Below are positions 53,317-62,645 of a DNA stretch of 64,000 bases, one piece after another. The notes beneath the pieces are model-generated. The model had not been told where the DNA came from. It made no database searches and saw only the letters and a list, made by a program, of their open reading frames with translations. This DNA comes from UBA7330 sp043554545 (lineage in GTDB: Bacteria; Bacteroidota; Bacteroidia; Cytophagales; Cyclobacteriaceae): assembly GCA_043554545.1 (NCBI GenBank), contig CP121337.1:1178001-1242000 (forward strand), read 5' to 3'. The translations under genes were made by a program, and so were the position numbers. The stretch's first letter is position 1, and every line of letters starts with the position of its first letter.

Positions 53317-53340
53317 ACCCTGATACGATAGTATCAGGGT
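53317..53340 (-). terminator. Terminator after the nitroreductase gene
   Basis: Perfect 10-bp inverted repeat (ACCCTGATAC, loop of four, GTATCAGGGT). On the minus strand, it is followed by TTTATTTATTTATT, a loose U-rich tail. It sits about 110 bases downstream of the nitroreductase stop and upstream of the permease operon. Confidence 0.75.
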
Positions 53341-53447
53341 CCCAACCAGCTATAGACAGTCTGACATCTTTAGTACCAGACTATATCTTGATTAAATAAT
53401 GTTTTGATATTTAAAGGTAGTGAAAACACCGATTATTTTTGCAGGAT

Positions 53448-54128
53448 TCATTCATAAAAATAGAGTATCTCTTTAATAGATTTTCTAGTGTTCTTAGGAA
53501 CAAATGTTGGACTGTCTGGATATCCAACAGGGAGAAGTAAAAAAGGTTTTTCGTTTACAGGTCTATCTAATATTTTGGAAAGAAAGTTCATCGGGCTTGG
53601 GGTGTGAGTAAGGGTCACGAGTCCTGCATGCTGAATTGCAGTTATTAGCATACCACAGGCAATACCTACTGATTCATTGGCGTAATAGGTTTTTAATTTT
53701 TCATTTTCCTTGCCAATATCATAAGTTTTCTTGAACACAATAATCAGCCAGGGTGCGATCTCTAAAAATGGCTTGTGCCAGTCAGTGGCAAACGGTTGCA
53801 GGTCTTCAAGCCAATCTTCACTCATCCGATGCCGATAGTTTTCTTTTTCCTCCTCCTCAGCAGCTATTCTTATTTCCTTTTTTATTTTAGGATTGGATAC
53901 CGCACAAAAACTCCAGGGTTGTTTATTTGCACCGCTAGGTGCTGTTCCCGCAGTCTTGACTATGATCTCAATTAATTTTTTAGCTACAGGTTTACTTGAA
54001 AAGGATCTAATACTTCTTCTATTACTCAATAATTCATAAAAAGAATGAGCTCTTTTATCCATTTCAGCCTCGGAGAACTCAATTGGCTGGTAGCTGATAT
54101 GTTCAAAACCATGAACAACCTTTTTCAT
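53448..54128 (-). CDS. Nitroreductase family FMN protein
   Basis: A 226-residue FMN-dependent oxidoreductase of the nitroreductase family. The N-terminal FMN-binding motif SNRRSIRSFSSKPV (residues about 34-47), TAGTAPSGANKQPWSF (about 68-83), and the C-terminal GYPDSPTFVPKNTRKSIKEIL are typical. It probably reduces quinones, nitro-compounds or a flavin-linked substrate with NAD(P)H; iodotyrosine dehalogenase-like and BluB-like members also share these motifs, so the exact substrate is open. Monocistronic: a terminator lies after it and another before it. Confidence 0.9.
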   Translation of the reverse strand: MKKVVHGFEHISYQPIEFSEAEMDKRAHSFYELLSNRRSIRSFSSKPVAKKLIEIIVKTAGTAPSGANKQPWSFCAVSNPKIKKEIRIAAEEEEKENYRHRMSEDWLEDLQPFATDWHKPFLEIAPWLIIVFKKTYDIGKENEKLKTYYANESVGIACGMLITAIQHAGLVTLTHTPSPMNFLSKILDRPVNEKPFLLLPVGYPDSPTFVPKNTRKSIKEILYFYE

Positions 54129-54150
54129 GTAATCTTTTTTTAAATGAAAA

Positions 54151-54170
54151 GACCGGTTGTTGAACCGGCC
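54151..54170 (-). terminator. Terminator after the purine nucleoside phosphorylase gene
   Basis: Hairpin on the minus strand: GGCCGGTT, loop CAAC, AACCGGTC, fully paired with one G-U, followed by TTTTC. It lies about 120 bases after the phosphorylase stop and just before the nitroreductase start. Confidence 0.65.
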
Positions 54171-54293
54171 TTTTTAAGAATAATTATCAGTCACCAATTT
54201 TGGATAAATTGTATAGTTTCCATTAAAGTTAATAAACTTTTGTGAATATTGTAATATTTGTCCGTTTATAGTTGTTTAAATACGACTGATGGT

Positions 54294-55109
54294 TTAAGCT
54301 AGTTTTTTGATTACTCCCTTGAAAAGTCTGATTAGATCTTTTTCAGCCTCTTTGGCGGCAGCTATGATTTCATCAATATTAATGGGGTGAAGGTTGTCGG
54401 GATCACATTCATCAGTAATTACCGATATTGCGTTTGTAGAAAGACCCATTTGGTTAGCTGCAATTACTTCAGGGACTGTGGACATGCCAACAACGTCCGC
54501 ACCAATATTTTTTAGAAATCGATACTCTGCACGGGTCTCTAGGTTAGGGCCAGCTACGGCCACGTAGACACCTTCATGGAGGGTGATGTTTTCAGCTTTT
54601 GCCACCACTTTAAATAAATTATTTGTCTGTTGATTATATGGAGCACTCATGTCAGTAAAAATAGGACCGAAGGCTGAAGCTCCCTTACCCCTGAGTGGAT
54701 TGTCCGGCTGTAGGTTAATGTGATCCTCAATCAGCATTAATTGTCCTTTTTTCCATGCTGTGTTCATAGATCCAGATGCATTGGAAATGAGTAAATGTTG
54801 AATGCCCAGTTTATGCATCACCCTCACAGGAAAAACGACATCAGCCATGTCGTATCCTTCATAATAATGAAAACGTCCTTGCATAGCAATAACTTTCCTC
54901 CCCTCTAATTCTCCAAAAATTAGTTTCCCATGGTGAAATTCAACTGTTGATACCGGGAAATGTGGAATTTCTTCATAAGACAGGGTCTTCTCAGTTTTTA
55001 TATGATTTACCAGTTCTCCTAAACCGGTACCAAGTATGATTCCAACTTCTGGGCTTACAAAACCCTTATTTTTCAGAAATAAAGCCGTTTCGTTTACTTT
55101 CTCTATCAT
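54294..55109 (-). CDS. punA: Purine nucleoside phosphorylase (trimeric type)
   Basis: A 271-residue enzyme (ATG 55109; an upstream start at 55172 adds 21 unlike residues) that cleaves purine nucleosides with phosphate. Motifs: VGIILGTGLGELVNHI, HHGKLIFGELEGRKVIAMQGRFHYYEG, LISNASGSMNTAWKKGQLMLIEDHIN, and GPNLETRAEYRFLKNIGADVVGMSTVPE. This matches the trimeric PNP (PNP-II type) specific for guanosine/inosine. It is divergent from the aspartyl protease gene at 55208. No other salvage genes are nearby. Confidence 0.94.
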   Translation of the reverse strand: MIEKVNETALFLKNKGFVSPEVGIILGTGLGELVNHIKTEKTLSYEEIPHFPVSTVEFHHGKLIFGELEGRKVIAMQGRFHYYEGYDMADVVFPVRVMHKLGIQHLLISNASGSMNTAWKKGQLMLIEDHINLQPDNPLRGKGASAFGPIFTDMSAPYNQQTNNLFKVVAKAENITLHEGVYVAVAGPNLETRAEYRFLKNIGADVVGMSTVPEVIAANQMGLSTNAISVITDECDPDNLHPINIDEIIAAAKEAEKDLIRLFKGVIKKLA

Positions 55110-55207
55110 TTTACTTTCATTATTACCTCGTTGAGATTTGAAAATTAAACACTTAAAGGTGAAAGTTTTCAAATCTGTTTTTAAATTGGCCGACTAAACT
55201 AATTCTT

Positions 55208-56374
55208 ATGCGTATTCTTATCATTCTGACTTTCTTATTCTCTTTAAAGTTACATGCACAAGAGCCTGTTACAAGTGCTTCCTTTGAGCAATATGGTGAT
55301 CATATCTTGATTCAATTGAGTGTAGATGACTCCGAGCCTCTGGATTTTATTTTTGATACTGGAGCTGGTCTTACAGTGATTGATATGGATGTTGCAAAAA
55401 AGCTAAATCTCATGTTTGATCATCAGGAATTGGCAGCAGCAGCACAAGGTGAAATCAAGTCTGTAGCCATTAAGCATAGTAAGATTGAGTTCAATAATTA
55501 TGTTCTGGAGTCAGATATAAAACTCAATGCGGCTTATTTAAAACATTTGGAGATAAGTATTGGGAGAGATATAGATGGAATCATAGGGTACGACCTGGCT
55601 CATCATCATATTGTAAGACTTGATTATGAGAAGATGATGCTTGAAATATATGAAGATGAATTCCCAAAAAGGGGAAAGGTTATCAAGTTTAAGTCTCATC
55701 TGGGCATACCAACGATTGATGCAACATTGAGGTTGAACAATAACGAATCCGTAAAAGGAACATTTTTTGTAAATACCGGAGCAGGCACCACATTAGATTT
55801 TAATACTCCCTTTGCTAACAAAAATGACATTATACACAAAACAGGGGAGCATTATAGTTACCTAGTTAAGGATATTTCAAACAACGAGACCTTACATTTT
55901 GAGGGTATAGTGAAAATGCTAGAAATAGACGATTTTAAATTTGCAGAGCTTCCCATAGGAATTAGCCAGGTTGAGGTAGGTATACAAGCAAACTCACATG
56001 TATCAGGGATTATCGGAAATAAGTTTCTTAGAAAGTTTAATATATTGTTTGACTACCCTCACCATAAAATCTACCTGGAAAAAAGTAATCAGTTTGATGC
56101 TGATGTTTCTGTCAATTGTAGCGGAATGGACGTACAAATGAATGAAGAAATGAATGAAGTGCTAATTCATCAGGTAATCACCGGTGGTCCGGCTGAGCAA
56201 GCAGGGTTACAAGTTAATGATCAAATAAAAAGGATCAATGGCAAGAACGCTTCGGAACTTTCACTCGTTGACATTGAGAATATGTTGAAAAAAGATGGAG
56301 AGAATGCTGAACTTGTTGTTGAACGCGGGGATAAAGAGCTGAAAGTTTCCTTTATTTTAAGTAGCCTGCTTTGA
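55208..56374 (+). CDS. Secreted retropepsin-like aspartyl protease with PDZ domain
   Basis: A 388-residue exported protein with signal peptide MRILIILTFLFSLKLHAQ. Two repeats of an aspartyl-protease domain are seen: FIFDTGAGLTVID (about residue 48) with the catalytic Asp, and FFVNTGAGTTLDF (about 195), where the Asp is Asn. The C-terminal 100 residues are a PDZ-like domain (ITGGPAEQAGLQVNDQIKRINGK). If it dimerises through its halves, only one active Asp would remain, so activity is uncertain. It may act as a periplasmic protease or adapter. Monocistronic. Confidence 0.82.
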   Translation: MRILIILTFLFSLKLHAQEPVTSASFEQYGDHILIQLSVDDSEPLDFIFDTGAGLTVIDMDVAKKLNLMFDHQELAAAAQGEIKSVAIKHSKIEFNNYVLESDIKLNAAYLKHLEISIGRDIDGIIGYDLAHHHIVRLDYEKMMLEIYEDEFPKRGKVIKFKSHLGIPTIDATLRLNNNESVKGTFFVNTGAGTTLDFNTPFANKNDIIHKTGEHYSYLVKDISNNETLHFEGIVKMLEIDDFKFAELPIGISQVEVGIQANSHVSGIIGNKFLRKFNILFDYPHHKIYLEKSNQFDADVSVNCSGMDVQMNEEMNEVLIHQVITGGPAEQAGLQVNDQIKRINGKNASELSLVDIENMLKKDGENAELVVERGDKELKVSFILSSLL

Positions 56375-56384
56375 GGCGTTTTCC

Positions 56385-57566
56385 TTATCCGTCAACTGCA
56401 TCAAGAATGATCCTGCAGGCTTGCTTTATTTGATCTTCACTTATGGTTAGTGGAGGTGCGATGCGCATGGAGTTGTCACAAAACAAAAACCAATCAGTTA
56501 CAACACCTTTAATTATGGCTCTGTCAATGATTGGTTTTAACGTCTCGAAAGAATCAAACTCCAATGCAATCATGAGTCCTTTGCTGCGAATAGCCTTTAT
56601 CCTGGGGTGTTTTAGCAGTTGATGAAAGAGTTCTTCTTTTTTAGGGATATCTTTTATTAGATTCTGTTGTATGATCACATTGATAGTTGCAAGTGAAGCA
56701 GCTGAGCTTACAGGATGACCACCGAATGTGGTTATATGCCCAAGAATTGGGTTCTCTTTGAAAGCACCCATGATTTCAGTTGAGCTGATAAAACAACCAA
56801 TAGGCATGCCTCCACCCATTCCCTTTGCACTGGACAAAATATCGGGAGAGATTCCATAATGCTCAAACGCCCAGAACTTTCCACTACGGCCAAATCCGGC
56901 CTGAATTTCATCAAGTATCAATAAGGCACCTGTTTCATCACATCTTTTCCTTACTGCTTTGAAATAGGATTCATCTGCTACCCTGACGCCAGCCTCTCCT
57001 TGTATGGTTTCTACCAGGAATGCGGCGGTTTGCTCAGTAATGAGATCCAGGTCTTTGATTTGATTGAATGTGATTGACTTGTGGCCGGGAACCAGTGGTC
57101 TGTAATTTTGCTTGAAAGTCTCACTTCCACCGGCAGATAAGGCACCAGCTGTTGATCCATGATAGGCATTGTAACAGGAGATGATCTCACTTCTCCCTGT
57201 ATATCTTTTCGCGAGTTTTAAGGCGCCCTCTATGGCCTCGCTACCAGAATTGACCAGGTAAACCGAATTTAGTGTAGGAGGAAGTGTATCAACAATAGCT
57301 TCTGCAAGCTTAACCTGTGGTGATTGAACAAACTCACCATACACCATTAGATGCATGTATTTTTCTACCTGATCCTTTACCGCTTTTACCACTTGTGGAT
57401 GACTGTGGCCTACATTGCTCACTCCAATTCCGGAGATCAGATCGATATAAGCTTTACCATCTGGATCGTACATATAAATCCCTTTAGCACGCTCAATCTC
57501 CAACATCAACGGGAAATTGGTCGTTTGTGCGAGATTTCGTAAAAATAGTTGCCGGTTGGATAGCAT
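56385..57566 (-). CDS. Class III aminotransferase (ArgD/RocD-like)
   Basis: A 393-residue PLP enzyme of the acetylornithine/ornithine-type aminotransferase family (ATG 57566; a TTG adds three residues). Features are DLISGIGVSNVGHSHPQVV, LVNSGSEAIEGALKLAKRYTG (residues about 102-122), ETIQGEAGVRV, LLILDEIQAGFGRSGKFWAFEH and the PLP lysine in SSAKGMGGGMPIG. It is not in an arginine operon, so the amino-donor could be ornithine, acetylornithine, or an omega-amino acid. It lies 24 bases downstream of the transketolase C-terminal gene and has its own TAnnTTTG box at 57580-57573. Confidence 0.85.
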   Translation of the reverse strand: MLSNRQLFLRNLAQTTNFPLMLEIERAKGIYMYDPDGKAYIDLISGIGVSNVGHSHPQVVKAVKDQVEKYMHLMVYGEFVQSPQVKLAEAIVDTLPPTLNSVYLVNSGSEAIEGALKLAKRYTGRSEIISCYNAYHGSTAGALSAGGSETFKQNYRPLVPGHKSITFNQIKDLDLITEQTAAFLVETIQGEAGVRVADESYFKAVRKRCDETGALLILDEIQAGFGRSGKFWAFEHYGISPDILSSAKGMGGGMPIGCFISSTEIMGAFKENPILGHITTFGGHPVSSAASLATINVIIQQNLIKDIPKKEELFHQLLKHPRIKAIRSKGLMIALEFDSFETLKPIIDRAIIKGVVTDWFLFCDNSMRIAPPLTISEDQIKQACRIILDAVDG

Positions 57567-57572
57567 ATCCGG

Positions 57573-57580
57573 CAAAGCTA
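57573..57580 (-). promoter_or_regulatory. -7 box before the aminotransferase
   Basis: TAGCTTTG on the minus strand, exact TAnnTTTG match, 7 bases upstream of the ATG at 57566, implying an almost leaderless message. No -33 TTG at the usual distance. Confidence 0.4.
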
Positions 57581-57590
57581 CTAAGTCAAT

Positions 57591-58553
57591 TTAGGAATTC
57601 TTCCTTTGTATGGCTTTTTTGGCTTTTTCTACAATGCTTTCTGCACTCAAACCATATTTTGTTAAAAGTTCTTCTGGCTTTCCGCTTTCGCCAAACTGAT
57701 CTTCAATGGCTACAATTTCTAAAGGTCTTACATCATGTCTCGCTAAAGTACTGGCAATACTTTCTCCTAATCCACCGGCCATTTGGTGTTCTTCCGCTGA
57801 TACAGCGCATCCGGTTTTTGCAACGGATGCTAAAATTGCTTTTTCATCCAGCGGCTTGATGGTGTGAATATTGATAACTTCAGCTGAGATGCCTTGTGCG
57901 CTCAGGATTTCTTCTGCCTCAATGGCTTTCCATACAAGATGTCCAGTGGCAAATATGGTAACGTCAGTTCCTTCAATCAGGTGTAATGCTTTTCCTATCT
58001 CAAACTTTTGATTAGGATCTGTAAAGATGGGCCACTTAGGTCTACCAAAACGCAGATAGACTGGTCCTTCATATTCAGCGATAGCTATGGTAGCTGCTTT
58101 GGTTTGATTGTAATCACATGGGTTGATCACTGTGAAATTAGGAAGCATTTTCATCATTCCTATATCCTCTAAAATCTGGTGTGTAGCTCCATCTTCACCT
58201 AGCGTGACTCCCGCGTGAGAAGCACATACTTTCACATTCTTTTCAGAGTAAGCGATGGACTGTCTGATCTGGTCATAGACCCTGCCGGTAGAGAAGTTAG
58301 CAAAGGTGCCCGTAAAAGGAATTTTACCAGTTGTAGCAAGACCCGCTGCAATACCCATCATATTGGCTTCGGCAATGCCTATTTGTACAAAACGTTCAGG
58401 ATTTTCCTTGATAAAGTCAGCCATCTTTAGTGAACCCACCAGGTCGGCACATAAAGCAACTACGTTGGGATTACTTCTCCCTAATTCTGTTAACCCGTCT
58501 CCAAAACCGGATCGGGTATCTTTTTTTTCTGTGAATGTATATTTAGTTGCCAT
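57591..58553 (-). CDS. Transketolase, C-terminal half
   Basis: A 320-residue protein carrying the pyrimidine-binding (PP/Pyr) and C-terminal domains of transketolase. It shows RSGFGDGLTELGRSNPNVVALCADL, QIGIAEANMMGIAAGLATTGK (with the catalytic Glu) and FATGHLVWKAIEAEEIL. Transketolases are usually one 660-residue chain; in Bacteroidetes they are often split into two genes. It follows the N-terminal half by 1 base and must pair with it to transfer two-carbon units in the pentose phosphate pathway. Confidence 0.93.
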   Translation of the reverse strand: MATKYTFTEKKDTRSGFGDGLTELGRSNPNVVALCADLVGSLKMADFIKENPERFVQIGIAEANMMGIAAGLATTGKIPFTGTFANFSTGRVYDQIRQSIAYSEKNVKVCASHAGVTLGEDGATHQILEDIGMMKMLPNFTVINPCDYNQTKAATIAIAEYEGPVYLRFGRPKWPIFTDPNQKFEIGKALHLIEGTDVTIFATGHLVWKAIEAEEILSAQGISAEVINIHTIKPLDEKAILASVAKTGCAVSAEEHQMAGGLGESIASTLARHDVRPLEIVAIEDQFGESGKPEELLTKYGLSAESIVEKAKKAIQRKNS

Positions 58554-58554
58554 C

Positions 58555-59406
58555 TTAATAGTCTCCGAGGGTTTCTTCTAGTTGATTTAACGCATCAGCC
58601 AATTGCTCATCATTGGGAGCTACTCCATGCCATTTGTGGGTGCCTTCCATATAGTCTACTCCTTTACCCATGACAGTAGTCATAAGGTTGAGCACGGGTT
58701 TCCCTTTTCCAGTGAGTGATTTTGCTTTTTCAAAGGCGGAAGCCAGATCTTCTATGTTATTCCCATCAGAAGTAATTACTTCCCAGCCAAAGGCTTCATA
58801 CTTTGCTTTTAGATCACCTAACGGGTTGACTTCATCCGTGGGGCCATCAATTTGTTGTCCGTTGTAGTCGATCGTTGCAATGATGTTATCAACTTTCTTA
58901 CTTCCTGCAAACATAACGGCTTCCCAAACCTGACCTTCCTGCTGTTCACCATCACCCATGAGCACATAAACGAGGCTGTCATCTTTGTCTAATTTCTTAG
59001 ATAGCGCAGTACCTATTCCGACAGAAAGTCCTTGTCCTAGTGAGCCAGAAGCAATTCTAATCCCCGGTAAGTCTTCTTCTGTAGCCGGATGCCCTTGAAG
59101 TCTGGAATTGATTTTCCTAAAGGTGGCTAATTCCTTTTTATCAAAAAAGCCAGCATGCGATAACACGCTATACCAGACAGGAGAAATATGCCCGTTACTT
59201 AGAAAAAACAAATCTTCTCCTTTGCCTTCCATTTTGAATGGGAGTTCATATTTCAGAACATGGAAATACAGTAATACAAAGAATTCGGTACATCCTAAAG
59301 ATGCTCCTGGATGGCCTGATTGGCAGGAATGGACCATTCTCACAATATCTCTTCTAACCTGGGAAGAAACTTCTTTGAGATGGTTAAAGTCTGGTTTATT
59401 TGACAT
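58555..59406 (-). CDS. Transketolase, N-terminal half
   Basis: A 283-residue protein with the thiamine diphosphate-binding domain: MVHSCQSGHPGASLGCTEFFVLL, LSNGHISPVWYSVL, GSLGQGLSVGIGTAL, and the ThDP-motif GDGEQQEGQVWEAVMFAGSKKVDNIIATIDYN. It is the first gene of the split transketolase pair. A -7 box TAAATTTG lies 21 bases upstream of the ATG. Confidence 0.93.
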   Translation of the reverse strand: MSNKPDFNHLKEVSSQVRRDIVRMVHSCQSGHPGASLGCTEFFVLLYFHVLKYELPFKMEGKGEDLFFLSNGHISPVWYSVLSHAGFFDKKELATFRKINSRLQGHPATEEDLPGIRIASGSLGQGLSVGIGTALSKKLDKDDSLVYVLMGDGEQQEGQVWEAVMFAGSKKVDNIIATIDYNGQQIDGPTDEVNPLGDLKAKYEAFGWEVITSDGNNIEDLASAFEKAKSLTGKGKPVLNLMTTVMGKGVDYMEGTHKWHGVAPNDEQLADALNQLEETLGDY

Positions 59407-59426
59407 GATTTACTTTGTTGCGGCCG

Positions 59427-59434
59427 CAAATTTA
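59427..59434 (-). promoter_or_regulatory. -7 promoter box of the transketolase operon
   Basis: TAAATTTG on the minus strand, followed by the palindromic GCGGCCGC. It lies 21 bases before the ATG. It matches TAnnTTTG exactly. The 12-bp palindrome TTGCGGCCGCAA overlaps it. Confidence 0.5.
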
Positions 59435-59643
59435 ATAAACCATACAGAAGAAAATAGCGATACGTAAGAAAAGGAGTAAAGTGGTTGGAGTTAAAAACTA
59501 AAAAAATAAGTTGAGGAGGCCCCTTAATTGCATATAAGTTGAAATTATACATTTAAAATTGCCGGGAGGCATTTTCATGATTATTGCAGATAAAAATACT
59601 CCCCAGCTTATTTTGATTTAAATAGTTTAACCAGATACATCAA

Positions 59644-60096
59644 TTATGCACCTAGAATCTGATTTGTATGGTCTTTGGTTTTGACCTTCTCAATTACCTC
59701 TTCAATCTTGCCGTCTGCATCAATGACGAAGGTTGTTCTTAAAGTGCCCATGTATTTTTTACCGTACATGGATTTTTCACCCCAGGTTCCATATTTCTCG
59801 TGGACTGATTTATCTACATCAGCAACCAATGGAAAAGGTAGGTCATACTTTTCAATGAATTTTTTGTGTTTTGCTTCATTATCACCACTGACGCCAAGAA
59901 TCGCATACCCTTTAGATTGCATTAATTCATAATTGTCTCTAAGGTTACAGGCTTCTGCTGTGCAACCCGGAGTATCGTCTTTGGGATAGAAATACAGGAC
60001 TACTTTTTTTCCTTTAAAGTCTGATAATTTGATCTCATTTCCGTCCTGATCTTTGCTGGTAAAATCAGGAGCATTGTCACCTGGTTTAAGCTTCAT
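59644..60096 (-). CDS. bcp: Thioredoxin-dependent thiol peroxidase (Bcp/PrxQ)
   Basis: A 150-residue peroxiredoxin of the Bcp/PrxQ class that reduces peroxides with thioredoxin. The peroxidatic Cys 45 and resolving Cys 50 are in YPKDDTPGCTAEACNLRDN, the classic TPGCT-x4-C motif. Family segments LKPGDNAPDF and LPFPLVADVDKSVHEKYGTWGEK are also there. Encoded 2 bases after an M23 peptidase gene and thus co-transcribed. Confidence 0.95.
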   Translation of the reverse strand: MKLKPGDNAPDFTSKDQDGNEIKLSDFKGKKVVLYFYPKDDTPGCTAEACNLRDNYELMQSKGYAILGVSGDNEAKHKKFIEKYDLPFPLVADVDKSVHEKYGTWGEKSMYGKKYMGTLRTTFVIDADGKIEEVIEKVKTKDHTNQILGA

Positions 60097-60098
60097 AG

Positions 60099-61964
60099 TT
60101 AATTAAATGTATAGTTATAAGTTTCTTTGTTTCCGGCATTGTCTTCTACCTGTAATAGAAACTCACCTTTGAAAGGAATGTTTTTGTCTTTTTTCTCCGA
60201 CCAGATCAATGATTTTTTTGGTTCATATTTCATAAGCACAAATTCATTATCCAGCGTGGCCTTAAACGCTTTGATTCCGGATAAATTATCACTTATCTTA
60301 AAGTAAAGCTGATCACTATTGACGATCACTGGTCTTAGGGTAGGGGGAGTAGAGTCGTTTGCTATGGTAAATGTGACCAGGTCTTTGGTGTAGAATTCAA
60401 TTTTTTCACCGTCCCATGAGCCTCCCTGATAGGAGAGTCTTCCATTTCGCCGTATGTATGCCTGGCTTCCAAAAGGATAATCTTTATCAGATTTCAAAGT
60501 AACCCTTACAGCTCCTTTTAATGGATATTTCAGGTGATTAAAATTGTATTCTTCAAACCCATTTACCGAGTCATAGGATTTATCAAATTGTAGGTATAAC
60601 GTGTCAAAAAGTGTGCTCTTCCTAAATAACAACTCCACATCTTTATGGTAAAAGCTTTGTTCGATAGCTGAAGGAATCATGGCCTGAATATCAGTCTTTT
60701 TAATTTCTCCGCAGTAATCAATTGAATCCGGTAATCCATTCCTAAGGTCCCATAAATAATAAGCCTTGGACTTTTCAACCCTGTAAGGAATGACTTCACT
60801 GATTGCATTACCTAAATAAACATGGATCTGATTCGGAGTAGAAGCGTAATCTGCTTCAAAATGTAGATAGTTCCTGAATATCTCAAATTCGTTAATCGAG
60901 GGCCTTGGTCGATTGATTATTTTTCTTTCGTTGATCTTGGTCTCAAATTTTGCAATATTGCCATAACTATCTTGCATTAATACAGTGATTGTGTGTGGCT
61001 CTCCATCGAAGTATACACCTTTTGAGGGAACCAGATAGAAATCATTGTCATTTCCATCTTCTACATATAGGCGGTTAAATTTAAGTCCCTTCTCTACATA
61101 GTTTTGGTAATTCATATGTACCAGAATATTTTTTTGTTTGCTAAATGAAAGATTCGACTTTAGCTCTCGGAAAAGGGTATCTTCATCAATAAGAAGCGTG
61201 GTTTCAGCAATTCCATTTCTACTCCATACGCCGTCCATTAAGTCATAAGCGTAAATTTCAATTCCAATGTTTCCTTCAAGTTCCAGAGGTGCCCTTGGCC
61301 TAAAAGCACCATCAATTTTAATCACATCAAAATTATACCTGCCAAATGCACCATTGATTCTTGCTCCCTCGTCAAGCGTAACGAATGCAATGTTTTTTAA
61401 GAATGGAGGCATGTTGTCTTTAATCTCTGGAAACTTAAATTTCAAGGGATCAAGTATGCGTTGATTACGATTTCTGATTTCAAAGTGCAGGTGTGGTCCA
61501 CTCGAGGAGCCTGAGTTTCCTGAATAGGCGATGATCTCTCCTTTTTCAAATCTAAAGGTTCCATCACCGGGAAAGAGGTCTACGCTGAACTGCTCTTGCT
61601 TATATTGCGCATTCAAAATATAGTCTTCCAAAACGGGGCTAAACTTATCCAGGTGGCCATATACCGTAGTGGTTCCGTTTGGATGGTTTAAGTACAGTGC
61701 GTTGCCATATCCGCCTGGAGAGATTTTAATTCGATACACATAACCTTCAGCAGCAGCATGAACCGGCAAACCTTTTTGCCCACCAGTTTTAATATCCAGA
61801 CCAGCATGGAAGTGTGAAGAACGAAGCTCACCCATGGTGCCAGCCAGCAGATTTTGCTGGCCTGGATTTATTGGGAATAGATAATAATCATCATCAGTAA
61901 AGAACTGACCAAATAAACTTGTTTGTGTAAAAATGACGATAATCGTCAGAATCAATAACCGCAT
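60099..61964 (-). CDS. Secreted M23 zinc metallopeptidase
   Basis: A 621-residue exported M23 (LytM-type) protein with signal sequence LLILTIIVIFTQTSLFGQ. The M23 domain is near the N-terminus, residues about 45-170: SSHFHAGLDIKTG (His and Asp ligands) and GPHLHFEI (HxH motif). The long C-terminal part is beta-rich, of unknown fold. All zinc ligands are present, so it may cleave peptidoglycan cross-links or partner proteins. Co-transcribed with bcp. A TATCTTTG box lies 38 bases upstream. Confidence 0.9.
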   Translation of the reverse strand: MRLLILTIIVIFTQTSLFGQFFTDDDYYLFPINPGQQNLLAGTMGELRSSHFHAGLDIKTGGQKGLPVHAAAEGYVYRIKISPGGYGNALYLNHPNGTTTVYGHLDKFSPVLEDYILNAQYKQEQFSVDLFPGDGTFRFEKGEIIAYSGNSGSSSGPHLHFEIRNRNQRILDPLKFKFPEIKDNMPPFLKNIAFVTLDEGARINGAFGRYNFDVIKIDGAFRPRAPLELEGNIGIEIYAYDLMDGVWSRNGIAETTLLIDEDTLFRELKSNLSFSKQKNILVHMNYQNYVEKGLKFNRLYVEDGNDNDFYLVPSKGVYFDGEPHTITVLMQDSYGNIAKFETKINERKIINRPRPSINEFEIFRNYLHFEADYASTPNQIHVYLGNAISEVIPYRVEKSKAYYLWDLRNGLPDSIDYCGEIKKTDIQAMIPSAIEQSFYHKDVELLFRKSTLFDTLYLQFDKSYDSVNGFEEYNFNHLKYPLKGAVRVTLKSDKDYPFGSQAYIRRNGRLSYQGGSWDGEKIEFYTKDLVTFTIANDSTPPTLRPVIVNSDQLYFKISDNLSGIKAFKATLDNEFVLMKYEPKKSLIWSEKKDKNIPFKGEFLLQVEDNAGNKETYNYTFN

Positions 61965-62001
61965 ATACTTCTTCTCCTACCTACTTGATTTTTAATTATC
62001 A

Positions 62002-62009
62002 CAAAGATA
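62002..62009 (-). promoter_or_regulatory. -7 box of the M23-bcp operon
   Basis: TATCTTTG on the minus strand, exact TAnnTTTG match, 38 bases before the M23 ATG at 61964. A TTTC lies about 21 bases upstream in place of the -33 TTTG. Confidence 0.45.
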
Positions 62010-62035
62010 ATAATCTGGTGATTTTTGAAACTTAC

Positions 62036-62644
62036 TTACTTAACGTCAAAATCAAACATCTGTTTGTTTTCAATGTAGCCGGTGAGCCGATCTCCAATCT
62101 TTACCTGGCCGACTCCTTTTGGGGTACCTGAGAAAATAATATCTCCCTTTTTTAGTGTAAAATATCTAGATACAAATGATATGATTTCGTCAATGGGCCA
62201 GAGCATGAGGCTGGTGTTTCCTTCCTGAACAGTTGATCCATTTTTAGCCAATTTGAAATTTAGGTTTTGGAGATTGAATTCTGCTTTAGGAATGAAAGGT
62301 GAAATAGGAGCTGACCCATTAAAACCCTTTGCTAGCTCCCATGGAAGTCCTTTTGATTTGAGGTATTGCTGGGTGTCTCTGGCGGTAAAGTCTATACCAA
62401 GCCCAATCTCATCATAGTATTTAGAAGCAAAATTAGGATCTATTGCTTTGCCTTCTTTGTTGATTTTAACAAGTATTTCTACTTCGTAATGTACCTCATT
62501 CGAGTGATTAGGGATATAGAAAGGGTCATTGTTCCTGAGAATTGCTGTATCAGGCTTTTGGAAAATGACCGGGCTTTCAGGTCTTTCGTTGCCTAGCTCA
62601 GTTATGTGGTCAACGTAGTTGCGACCAATACAAATAATTTTCAT
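62036..62644 (-). CDS. Fumarylacetoacetate hydrolase family protein
   Basis: A 202-residue FAH-family enzyme with IICIGRNYVDHITELGNERPESPVIF at its start, the metal-binding EVHYEVEILVKI, TARDTQQYLKSKGLPWELAKGFNGSAPI and the C-terminal ISFVSRYFTLKKGDIIFSGTPKGVGQV. Members are hydrolases, decarboxylases or oxaloacetate tautomerases/decarboxylases; the small YcgM-like size here suggests an acylpyruvase or oxaloacetate-type activity. It is encoded 1 base after mtaB, so the two are co-transcribed. Confidence 0.9.
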   Translation of the reverse strand: MKIICIGRNYVDHITELGNERPESPVIFQKPDTAILRNNDPFYIPNHSNEVHYEVEILVKINKEGKAIDPNFASKYYDEIGLGIDFTARDTQQYLKSKGLPWELAKGFNGSAPISPFIPKAEFNLQNLNFKLAKNGSTVQEGNTSLMLWPIDEIISFVSRYFTLKKGDIIFSGTPKGVGQVKIGDRLTGYIENKQMFDFDVK

Positions 62645-62645
62645 A

